Shown: positions 22,501 to 34,500 of the stretch, piece after piece
Layout of the letters: each line of letters starts with the position of its first letter
Position numbering within the stretch: the stretch's first letter is position 1
Origin: Cheiracanthium punctorium
Taxonomy: Eukaryota > Arthropoda > Arachnida > Araneae > Cheiracanthiidae
DNA: 64,000 nt
Direction: 5' to 3'
NCBI GenBank assembly: GCA_038373885.1
Contig: JAWZYV010011618.1
Coordinates: 676,259-740,258 of the forward strand
Translations under genes and position numbers: made by a program
The notes under the pieces: model-generated
Seen by the model: the letters and a program-made list of their open reading frames with translations, nothing else
Database searches by the model: none
Told to the model about the DNA's origin: nothing

Positions 22501-25500
22501 ATCATGACACCCAATTTCGTATCATTCGCTTCAGTCGTTTTTATGTGATGCTCGAACACAAATTTACGCAGTTTGAAAGGATTTTCGCAAAATCTGAAAA
22601 TCTAATCAAGATTTTAAAAAATTCGACGCCTATGTTTTAAGTTGAGTGACCACCTATCATGACACCCAATTTCATATCATTCGCTTCAGTCGTTTTTACG
22701 TGATGCTCGAACACAAATTTACGCAGTTTGACAGGATTTTCGCAAAATCTCAAAATCCAATCAAGATTTTTTAAAAATTGGACGCCTATGTTTTAAGTTG
22801 AGTGACCACCTATCATGACACCCAATTTCGTATCATTCGCTTCAGTCGTTTTTACGTGATGCTTGAACACAAATTTACGCAGTTTGAAACGATTTTCGCA
22901 AAATCTCAAAATCCAATCAAGATTTTTAAAAAATTGGACGCCTATGTTTTAAGTTGAGTGACCACCTATCATGACACCCAATTTCGTATCATTCGCTTCA
23001 GTCGTTTTTATGTGATGCTTGAACACAAATTTACGCAGTTTGAAAGGTTTTTCGCAAAATCTCAAAATCCAAGATTTTTTAAAAATTGGACGCCTATGTT
23101 TTAAGTTGAGTGACCGCCCATCATGACACCCAATTTCGTATCATTCGCTTCAGTCGTTTTTATGTGATGCTCGAACACAAATTTACGCAGTTTGAAAGGA
23201 TTTTCGCAAAATCTCAAAATCCAATCAAGATTTTTTTAAAATTCGACGCCTATGTTTTAAGTTGAGTGACCACCCATCATGACACCCAATTTCGTATCAT
23301 TCGCTTCAGTCGTTTTTATGTGATGCTTGAACACAAATTTACGCAGTTTGAAAGGATTTTCGCAAAATCTCAAAATCCAATCAAGATTTTTTAAAAATTT
23401 GACGCCTATGTTTTAAGTTGAGTGACCACCTATCATGACACCCAATTTCATATCATTCGCTTCAGCCGTTTTTACGTGATGCTTAAACAGAAAAAGCGTC
23501 ACGGACAGAATGACAGAACGACAGAACGACAGAATGACAGACAGACAAACTCTTTTTTGAGGGTCGCATCGGATTCCCGGGTGCTTGAAACGGATAGAAA
23601 TCGCAAAATTTTTGAATTCCAAGAAATGTACAGACAAAAGTCTAATTTTATTTATATAGATTAAATTGGACATTAAAAAAACAAAAGATAAATTCAAAAC
23701 AAATCCAGCAGCCGCTGGAATCGAATTCGCGATCAACGGCTCTGCAAACCAGCGATTATACGCTCTACGCCACGGTCGTTCCCTCGATACTGCATGATAA
23801 AAGTATTTAAACTGTATACTCTGATTTTCGAATGTTCGTACCGTGATTACCTGAGAATGCCTGAGAGTTGCGTCCTAAAATTTACATCAGTGATTGTATG
23901 TTTTGTGAGCTATATTTGTACCAAATTTCATTCAAATCGGTGAGTCTAAGGTCGCGCCCTCTCCTTTTTAGTAAAAAACTTCCGTATGTTAGTGGTACCA
24001 AACAAATTTTAAGTGACGTGAAACATCTAATGAACTTCGCGACAGTAGAAATATTGTTTGGTATCATATTTTACTTTTTATTACTTTATCAATGAAAATA
24101 TTAGACCTCTAATGTACTTTGAATTAATGATTCTTTCCAAATATTTGACTTTTTATTTTAAATTTCAGCAAACTAGCAACAGAGAAAATTTGTGGAAAGC
24201 CCAGCTAGGTAAATATTTATTAACATAGTGTATAGTTAAACGACACAATACCGCAGCATGCCACAGTGGTTGTGTCACTGAAAATGGTAGACGGCCGAAG
24301 TGTAAAGGTCCCGGGTTCGGGTCCCATCGCGCGGCTGTCGATCTAACGGTCTGGAGTTTTGGTAGGTTTTCTCCAGATGTAACTTGAATACGCGTTAGAA
24401 CCCCTTGGAAAGTCCTCCTACCAAGGCACACCCCATCCTTGGCAGATCGCCCTAGCGTAGTGTTGCCATAATCACACAAACAAATAAACGACACAATATC
24501 TTCAATATTAATGAAAGTCCGAAAGGGACCCTTTGAAGCCTTATTTTCCCGATAACAAGAATGCAGATTCAGCATTAATCCATCAAACTGTATTTAAATG
24601 TTCCTGAGATCGAATTTTTCGGTTATAAGGTCACGCAGGATGAAATAGAAAAATTAACAGATGCATTACGAAAATTCCCCAAACCTTCAAATATTACACA
24701 ATCACGCAGATTTCTGGCATTTTTCAATTTCATATATTGCCAAGCCATCATGAATCAAGCTGCTATAAGGTGAACCACGTATATGCTCACGAGAAAGAAA
24801 ATAACATTGCGTGGAAGAAAGAAATGTGTGGAAATCACTAGTTCTTTTTAGCACTTTTACTGCAGTCTGAGCATCAGCTACCTTTTAAATACATCTACAA
24901 AGCAGCTGTAATTTTTTTATTGGTCAATTAGTGATTAATTGTAGCAAAACATTATCTACTGTAAAACAACTGAAATTAGTCACTGGTAAGAGATACAACA
25001 AATATATCTGTAAAATGTTGTGCAGCATAATTCATCTTGCGAACATTAAAATACACACACTAATGCACTCAATAATGCTACTATTGAAAGGCTAAAACCC
25101 GCATTCAAATTCACGCTAATTACTAGAATATAACCATAAATCAAATCTTCATTGCAATTCTCTATAAAATATTCGAGAGTTGTCAGCTAATGCTGTAACA
25201 TTTTACTTCACTAGGCAGGCCCTGATTATCGCAGGGGGAAGAGGGGCATATTCCCTAGGTCCCTGATTTTGAAGGGCCCCTAAATTTTCCCAATATGTGA
25301 ATTTAGTTATTTTTTAAATATAGTAAATTCCTATTTTTTTTCCAGTTATGTATTTACAAGCTACAAATAGTCAAAATCTTTTCTTTTAAATTCTACCGCT
25401 CCTTAGAAAAAATATCAGAGCAGATTAACAATTTTTGCAAAAAGAACCGGTAACTAGGGTGGCTGCTAGATTTTGAGTGATTCCGCAGTAACTTGTCGTA

Positions 25501-28500
25501 CTCAGTGAAGGTTGTTCAATGTGTACCCAGCGAGAATTGGGCACCAATAAGTAGGAATTTGCCGATTCTGATTATTAATATTATGAAAAAGTCAGGCTTT
25601 TAGTTGTATTTATTGTCTTTATTTTTAATGAAAGCTTATTTCATCATAATGCTGATGTTTCATAATGTTTATAATGTTCATAAACATTCTCATTTATCTA
25701 ATATTAGTATATTTAGAAAAATACATAAAAAATAGTTATCCGCAGTAACAAAATGTAAGGGGGGGGGGATGCATTCAAACTTCTGCAAAAGGCTCCAGTT
25801 TTCCATAATCGGGCTCTGTCACTATAGTCTGTTCGCGGAAACGAGAGAACGAAAGTAAACAAACGGGTTACCAAAGAATTACATATTTTTTCACCAATCT
25901 CTAGTTTGGAGTTAAGAAAGGTTAAATGCGCCTAACAGCGTAAATGGAAGAAAGCAGAAATTCATACTGTGTTTGGCGCTTTGGCAAAATGCCAGGTGCT
26001 TAGTCTTCGCCAGTTTACATGTGCCATTATTTAGTTTCGTTCTCTCGACTCGGCGAACAGACTATAGGAGTTTATTAAAACCTACCAAAATTTCACAAAA
26101 ATCCAGATGACATCATCTGAATTTCTGTTTGTCAATTATCCTATTATAAATGTGTAGCTACAGCTATCAGGCTGTTCAAAGATCCATGCCGGAGAACAAC
26201 GAAAGTCCGAGAAAAGAAATTTGTCGCGGCGCATCATATCGAAGAATTGATCAGATAAATTAAAGCGTATCCCCATTAAGATTGTGTAGGAAAATATAAT
26301 CAGGCCTGTACCCAGAAAAAAAAATTGTGTGGTCCAAAAAGTAAAAAACGATAGAAAATGCAATTTTTTTTTCCCAAAAAAGATTGCATTATTACCACAA
26401 AAATTGAAATTTCGGGGTGGTGTGGGGAGAGGGGTTCTGATCCCCTGCAGTGGCGGCTCGTGGGATACAGCAAGTACAGCCGGGCTGCACTTGAAATTAT
26501 CAGCACATACTTTAAAATAATTTATTCTACTAACTTTCTTAAATTCAAATTAGAATTATGGAATTCCTATCGTAAATTTAAAAAAAAAATCTCAAAAAAA
26601 AACCTATTGTAGTAACGGCCGGATCTCTCATTCAGAAAAAAAACCCTTTAATCTTCCCGCAATTCAACTGCGACAGTCGTTGGCACAGCCGACCCTACAA
26701 GCAACAATTCCCAGTTTCTGCTCGGCCAACCACCGGTATTCATCGCAACTCATCGCTCACCGAAATTCGGTACTCGGCCCAGACACGGAATTCCATCTAA
26801 AAACGATGATTGTTATGTGTGCGGCAGACACTGATCGGTCCGGTACCCATAAAACGATGCTCGGAACGATATCCGGCCTGAGTTATCGGGCCATATGCCT
26901 AAATTTGATCAAAATACGTTGAACTGAAAAGAAATTTCGGCCCGCATAACGGCCGAGCGGCATTCAGCCGATGAAAATTGGCGCATGCGGTCTGTTCATG
27001 TAACAGTCGAGCGATGGCAACGTCCGAGTATCTACCGGCAGGCGCCATATTTGTTTTCATAAGAATAGGAGACGAAAAAAACTGAAGAAGTTTTTTGGTG
27101 GTGATTAGTCTATATTGGTACGTATAACTATCATTGTAACAAATTTGTGACATTTTTAATATAGTATTAGTCTAATATAAGTAAAGTATAAGTTCACATC
27201 TCTGTAATTATTTTTTTCTCTCTTGATACTGTTGCATAACACTAATGGAATAACACTATTTTTTATTAGTATCTGTTTCCTATATTTACACGGCGTACAG
27301 TGTGTAATTACACTAGTTCATACAGTTAATCGCTTTTTAGTTTTAAAATATACGTGTAAATTCTTCATTGAATCTAATAGAAAAATCATACTTCCGACCA
27401 AAACAAGCTTATTTGGTACTTATGTATTTTACAGTCAGTCAGCCAAAAAGAGCGATTTCGTGTGCGTGTGGAATACGTCAGATTCATTGTTACAATGTAG
27501 TGCATTGCAATCCTTTGGCGAAAAAACTTGTTGGCGTGAATTATCGACGGTAAAATAAGTACCGACTATTTGCATCCGTTGACCATAAAAAAAAAGAAAA
27601 AAAATCCAAACGATGCGATTACTCGCCAAGATAGTTTCCAAAGGCATAAAGCGCAGATTCTTAGGGTTGTGGAAATGAGAAGCTGTACAGCATTGATTTG
27701 ATATTCAAACGACTGTTTTGTTTCGCTTTATAAACTTCGAAACCCGCGTTGATGAATTTAGATTAGCTTCGAAATAGTATACGTAAATACAGTGATTTTT
27801 TTTCTTTTTTAAAGCAGACCACGGGTTTTTTTTTTTTTTTTTTTTAAGCAGAACACTGGTTAATGATGATTTCAGAACCTGTGGATACTATAAACCAGAG
27901 TGATACAGGGTGTCCCAAAAAAGTCGTAACGGGCTTTACTTCTTTATCTATTAGAGATAAGTGGACAGCGTAAATTGAGAAAAGTGTTCAAAATAAGGTC
28001 GGAAGTAAGACTCCGTTAAAAAAATTCCTCTCGTTAATTTTCAAAAAGTTACACTTTCTACATTTTTATATGACCCTCGTACAAAAGCATTCCCATACAC
28101 TAATGAGGTGATGTACAAAATTTGGGAATTATATTTTTAAAAATTACATTTTAAGATAACCCCTCATCCTAGGATGATCGTCCACCCTTAGCGTTGCCAT
28201 CACAACACAAACAAACTAACTGACATGAAATAAGACTTCAGAGGGTTCAAAAGTTGAAAAAAGTAGGGATATGTAAAAATCCGTCTTTGGGGTCATTTTC
28301 TGCATCCCTCAGTCTGAATCATGGTAAATTCTGCAAACGCAGAGCATGAAAATTGTTATTGTTGCTTCGAAACCCTCTGGCCAACTGCAGAGCGGGATCA
28401 GATCCTTTATATAAAACGAAAATAGCCTGAATTGGGCAGCTTCCTTTTTGCTGATCCCCAGTGAGGGGAATACCGACTTATCCCGGGTCTCCCTCCTAAA

Positions 28501-31500
28501 TTTTGAACCAATTTCAGATGACAGCTGGATGACCTAAGAGCTGGATTGCTACCCCAAAGAGAGATATGGATTGAACATGGAAAACGTTGAAGTCAAAACA
28601 CATTTTTCGTGCATTAATTCCCTACAGCGTACACAGTTTATATCAGCCTCAGTCGAGAAAGGAGTTTACCCTTCTAGGCACTGGCCAAGCAGGTGCTGCT
28701 TCCCTTTCGGAGTTCCAATGGGAACCGAGCTTAACCAACTGTTCTACTGCCGGACACATGAAAAATTTCTTTCACCTAATGTTTTGCTGTCTTTGTGAGT
28801 GCATTGGGAAAATTTTTCGAGATACCGATGTCTTGGTGAAAACGTAGGGGTCTATTCAGAAAAAAACGTTTTCTAGGGAGTTGAAGTAATATAAAGATTG
28901 GAAATCCCTGATATAGAAATTATGTAAAAAAACATATGAAACAGAGTTACTCTGCATTTCCTATTATCGTGTAAATTAAGTTCTAAAAATTTTCTTTTTT
29001 TTCTCCTAGAAGCTGCTCATAAAATAAGATGTTTGAAGATGCTGCTGCAAAACTCAAAGAAAATACTTCTTTTGTAAATTATGTGTATGATATATTTTGT
29101 GTAGAATAATTTCAATAAAAATTTTTGGAATTTACTTTATTTTAAAAATTATTATAGCGATCTTATGTCTTAAGGTCTATGCTTTAAAAAAAAAAAAACC
29201 TATTTTAGAAAACTATAAGCTAGTTCCATAGGTTCCAGTGGTCAATAATCTTTTTTAAATTGTAAGATAATTCAAGAAAGTTCGGAAAGTCGATTTCCTA
29301 TCACAAAAAGAAGTCCTGATGTGAACTACACAATTTTCTTGTATGGCTGTTAAACTTTACGCATTCTTGATGCACGCTGTTTAAATATATTGGAAACTGA
29401 AATGCGATACTTCAGTATCTCGTTAAGCGTAAGAGATATCACCAGGATGAGATTTCAGCATTGAAAACTTATTCCTGGCTGAAAAATTGGCATTTTTCTT
29501 TTCTTCGTCAGCTTGGCGACAAACGGCGATATTTTAAGCATGACCCTGCACGCTTAAACCGAAAGAGCAAAATTCGATCAGTCGGAGCGACTTTTGGGCC
29601 AGTTTTCAAAAGTGGGCTTCTCCTTTAGGAGTGTTTTTCGATCACAAGAGCGGAGCAAAATATAAAAATAAGCGAGGAGGGGAGTTCTCAGAAAAAAGAC
29701 GAAGCGAGCACGGGAATTCTCTGAAAAAAGACCACTCAAAGAGCACTTTCGCGGAAATATAGGTAGGTTTCCATGGAAACGGATCGCTCCGCAATGTATC
29801 GTTTTTTTTCGCTCTTTGGGTTTAAGCGTGCAGCCTGTGGATTGTAATCAAAAATAAAAGTGCAGAACCAAATATTACGACAGTCTTAAATACAAAATTT
29901 CAATATTCTATGTCTAATAGTTTTTATTTTTATTCGAGATACGTACTTATTTTTATGCCAAAATTTGTAATATTGCCCCTAAATTTACCAAGATTGGGGA
30001 CAGTTGGCAATATTTTGGGCATGAGCTAAACAGAGATAGTTCAGGGATTTTTAATGTGAAAGGCATGTCCATTGACTTTAATGCATCGAAAGTCTTTCCT
30101 ATAACTCTGTAAATAAACTACTCAGCCAATTGGAATCAAAAAGGGACACGTACAACTATGTTTTAAGGCAATCCTAAATTTGAAATTTCTTCGGATATTC
30201 CTTTTAAGTTAATCGAATTACACAGGAACATACGTACATAAATACATGCATACGAGCAAGACGTTCCTCAAATTTAATCAAACTAGATCGAAAATGCAAC
30301 TTGCGTACGTACAGGCATTCCCAAAATACTAGTTAAAGCGAGTTCTGGGATTAAGGTCAATTATCTACACGAAGGATCTAGGCCTGTGGATGGGGTGCCC
30401 TCCGTGGGGGGGGTCTTTCTAAGGTGTCCTAACCCGTACTTACGCTAAATTTCGGTAGAAACCACGGAAAACTCTGAACGGTTAGGTCGGCGGACGCGAT
30501 CTGGTTTTGAACCAGATACCTTCTGTCTTCCAGTTCAGAGCGCTATGCGCTCGGAATAGTTAAAACAAATCGAACATGTTGTTGTTGTCGTGTCCATGAT
30601 AGACGACGCTATCCATGGAAAGAGGGGTGCCAGTGCCCCCGAGGGGGTTGGACTTCTACTTATTGGTCCCTAATTTTGAACCGATTCCGGATGAGGGACC
30701 AACCACCACCTGAAATCGACAACCCCAGATGTATCGTTTAATAACTTGGAGGACATTGGAGCCACGACGGATTTTACGTGCACCAGCTCCCATGAGCGTA
30801 CACGGTTCCACAGCGGACGAGCCGAGAGGGAGATGACCCTCCCAAGCACTGGCCACGCCGGATGCTGCTTCACTTACAGTGTTCTTATGGGAACGGAGTT
30901 TAGCGCCCAGACCACTGCGGGACTATCGAACATGTAACATACGTGTATAATTTCATACGTAGATGGAGTATACGACTATAGTACGTTAACGTATAGTATA
31001 GCTACGTATATAGTACGACTATATATGTAAATAGATGGAGTATACGACGTACCTACATGCATGCATATGCGTCGCGGAGTAAAAGTGTATTTCTTCTATA
31101 CTGTATTGCTTCTGCACTGCATTACCATATAAGAAAAATGCGATTACAAATACATTTCAAATATAAAAGAAATCTGCTAAGCACTTGTGAATGTTATTAT
31201 CCGGATTGTATCGTAGGGACGGAAAGGGTTAAATGCATGTCAACATCACATAAGAACTTATCGAAAAGTGATACTCACCCTGGTGATTGGCCAACCTCAC
31301 GCATAAAGTGAACGGGCCAGTTTCTTAAATCCGTGTTCAACCCGATGAAAACTCATGGGTTAGACTACTTCGGACGTTTCCACGTCCGAGGGGACATGAA
31401 CTGCGTGTATCCGAGCACTTTCACAGTGGACGGCCCGATTTCTTCTCATCGGCTCAAGGCTACGTGGTCGGTGAAGGCCCGAGCAAAATTGCTAGTAGGG

Positions 31501-34500
31501 GAGGCCTCCTGTGCCAACGACGAGGAGAAAGATTCTTTCTCCTCTCTCGGAGGCCTCGGTACAGCCCTCCGCGCTGATTAAGGAATTGGCAGCACCGTTG
31601 CCATGGTAACGAGTACGTAAGCAGTTTCTCCGGCTTAGGATAGCATAGGGTGTTTTAGCTGAGACACAGCCGAAGAAAGGGTTTCTGTCTTTTGCAGCAC
31701 TCGTGAATTCGACGAACTGATTGGCTCGGACGATCAGTGAGGGGAGAATAAAGACAGAATATATGTTCTGGCTCAGCGTTTCTCAACCTGAGGGGGGCGC
31801 GCCCCCCGCAGAACTTTTGCAGGGGGGGGGAGGAACGAGAAAAACTATAGAGCAATAGGGCAAACTATAGAGCAGGATGAATTTTTTAAAAAATCATCTT
31901 ATTTATTCGCATTTTTACTCAATATACTTTTCGCTTAAAATGTTCATTATTAAAGATTAAAAATCTCAATGTATGCTGAAAAATGTGAGGGGGGAAGCGC
32001 CACTGTAAGTTAGCCTTTGTTGGGGGGGGCACGACGTTAAAAGGTTGAGAACCGCTGGTCTACCCCATTCTAACGGAAACAATAGTTGTTTTTTGTTGTC
32101 TGGGAAGGTTGAAAGTTTTTAGTCTTATTTGTTACTGTGTCCATGTGTTATTGGAATCTATGATTTAACCGTTTTGAAACAAGGAGCCCCGTTATTATCC
32201 AGTTTGCGTCTTGCTTGAAACTCCGTTTAACACATGGAAAGAAGATAATAAACGACAACCACTAAAAGAAAATAGACCGACACCAAAATTGTCCATTCAT
32301 AAGAAAAAAGCAGGTTCGTCTCAGCATGGTCGTAGCTTCCATTTCTCATGATATGCACTATTCTCGTGGCTATGGGGCAGTTTTTATTTACAAAAAAATG
32401 TCTTGTTGGCCGTGTTTAATCGTTGAGATAAAAAACTCCGTTTGGAATGGTACTGGATAGGATGGATTAACCACCATCACACGAGCACGTAAAACACATG
32501 AAAGCTCAATCGAGCATTTAAAAAATTCTTCAAAAATTTAAGGAGTTGATAAGAAGTGGGAGCTAAATTGCTGACGCATTAAAGGAAAACTCTCGACTTT
32601 ATATTGCTGAATTTATCAAGAAGGTAAGCCTGAATAGACGCTTCATGCAATTACCCATCAAAGCAGTATTGTTTTTAAGTAAGCAAGAACTGGCATTAAA
32701 AGGACATGGCGAGCGAGAAAATTCTTTAAACATGGGGGATTTTAAAGAGCTTTTAAAATTAATGATATCTGAATTAAAACAACGCCCTTTTATGAGGACA
32801 TTATTGACTGATTCGCAAGTTTAAAAGAAAAGAGGATTGATTTGACTTATAAAAAATAAGTAAGTTTTTTTTTTTTTTTTTTTTTTTTTTTCTTCTCAAG
32901 TTATAATTACAAAAGAAAATTCTCAGGAAACTTCGAATCAGACACGGATTAATGCAATTTGGAGGATAGGAGCGGTTGGTTGAAATTTATGTCCATTTTA
33001 TAGAAGTAAAATAGGATCTCTAACATTTTTTATGTAATTTCTTTTTTTTCCCTGGATGAGAGCTTAATCCGCCAGCTTTCGAATTCAGTAACAAAGATTT
33101 TCCATTCCTAGGGGGGGGGGGGGGTTCATATGTTTCCGGCTGCACTAACATTTTTGACCACGGGCCGCTACTGATCCCCTGTACACCCTCCATAAAGTAT
33201 TCGAGTAAAAGATAAATTTCCTATTTTAGATTTTCGAATAATAATTGAGTTTTTGAAAAACGCACTACTTGACAGAAATACTGAAAGTCATATTTATACA
33301 TAGCCTAATTCATATTCTATGCTAAATAATTTTTTATATATGAAACCAACGTAGGAAATTTATCTCTTACTCGAATACTTTTTTTGGAGGGTGTACCACC
33401 CCTCTCCATAGTTAAAGAACAAAGGAAATGCGCTATCAAAAACCGCAACTACTACACGGTTCCTAGCAGTTTCCTTCAAAATTTGTGGTCTGTCTCCGCT
33501 GTTTAGTCTGAGGAGCTTCTTCGAACCAAAGCTTTTTGCTGCCCGGATATGGGTTCGCCCAATCATTGCAGGTGATTAAAAGGTCACGTCACAAGACCTC
33601 AACAGAGTTAGTAAAAAGCCTGATGCAGCTGAAGAGAGAGCTATTTGCGCAGCCTCTCTTGCCTAGTGAAATCTGTAAGAAGTAGTATAATAAAATATAA
33701 TCCACAGCGCCAGATTCTTTACTGCGTCAACAGCTGTTACTTCTCAAGCCCGAGTTTACCGGGGCTGCTCCCTGCGCGCCGGGATTTCGAACGGTCATCT
33801 CCAAAGCGGTAGACACCCAGCTTGGCGCTAAAAGCCCGAGTTCTGACAGAGCCTCTTCTGCCCGGAGCAAAGAAACGCTACCCCGGCTAACCACTACAGT
33901 CCATGCCAACACCCTTCCTGTAACAGTGATGTTACATACATATATTATAAAGTAAGATACCTTGACTCTCCCTTATGGCGACCGGTGCAGTGTTCGCTCT
34001 ACCCTAGGACTGGCTCCGTTCAGCGAAGACGTGGTAAAAAGAACATGTTTACTTCTCTGCTCCCACCAATGATCTGAATGAATATTTTTGTTTTTTATTG
34101 TTTTACTATGTTTTTAACTAATTCCAGTTTAATTTTTGAAGACTTTATTTTTACTTTCAGGTATGACGAAAAACTACGTCATATTCTTGAGGTGTGACAA
34201 TGATTTCATTCTGAGGAATAATGAACTTCATGGTGTGTTAGAAGAAACAAATGTGCTGATTAACATGATTCCGAAAAGTCAATTAAAAGTTAAGAACCTC
34301 GGCCAGCGAAAACTTGAAATTTTGTTTCCGTCAGGCAACGTTTGTTTTTTCAGACTGATGACGTGCCCGGGATGCGGGGAAGCGTGGAGAAAGTGGAGAA
34401 ATCTGTCAGAAATGTGTCAGGCAAATACAATGCCTCTAGTGTCTCAATCCATTTTTGTTGTTTTTTCGGAAATGCCTGATAAAATACAAATCATGCTTAC

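Larger units (their letters stand above)
20356..23966. mobile_element. Composite element with ~310-bp inverted arms, fold-back and satellite array
   Basis: Left arm 20356-20665 and right arm 23660-23966 are imperfect reverse complements over about 310 bp, from AAGGAGAGGGCGCGACC to GTCCAATTTAAT. Each arm includes a tRNA-like segment pointing inward. Between them lie a 435-bp fold-back (20666-21100), a hairpin-headed repeat start at 21098 and 14 tandem units of about 155 bp. No protein is encoded; the 149-codon frame across the left arm is accidental. It could be one composite transposon, or inverted SINE-like copies that trapped other repeats. It fills most of intron 1. Confidence 0.8.
26448..33173 (+). 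mobile_element. 6.7-kb hAT element with nested insertions
   Basis: CAGTGGCGGCTCGTGGG starts the element, and CACGGGCCGCTACTG ends it as the imperfect inverse. ATCCCCTG is duplicated exactly at 26440-26447 and 33174-33181. A DUF4371-type transposase scrap at 32567-32821 agrees with the hAT assignment. The interior also holds a SINE, dispersed repeats and a second hAT MITE, so the original element was shorter. The same family supplies the 765-bp element at 45000. Confidence 0.85.

Noticed and set aside
21290..23490. CRISPR-like regular repeats
   Set aside because: Units are contiguous ~155-bp satellite monomers with no unique spacers, in eukaryotic DNA.
23413..23736. 107-codon minus-strand frame
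   Set aside because: It translates the satellite tail and the right inverted arm; no protein family is recognisable.
31333..31581. 82-codon GC-rich frame as an exon
   Set aside because: No usable splice pair in phase with the host gene, and part of it is shared with the dispersed repeat at 14525.
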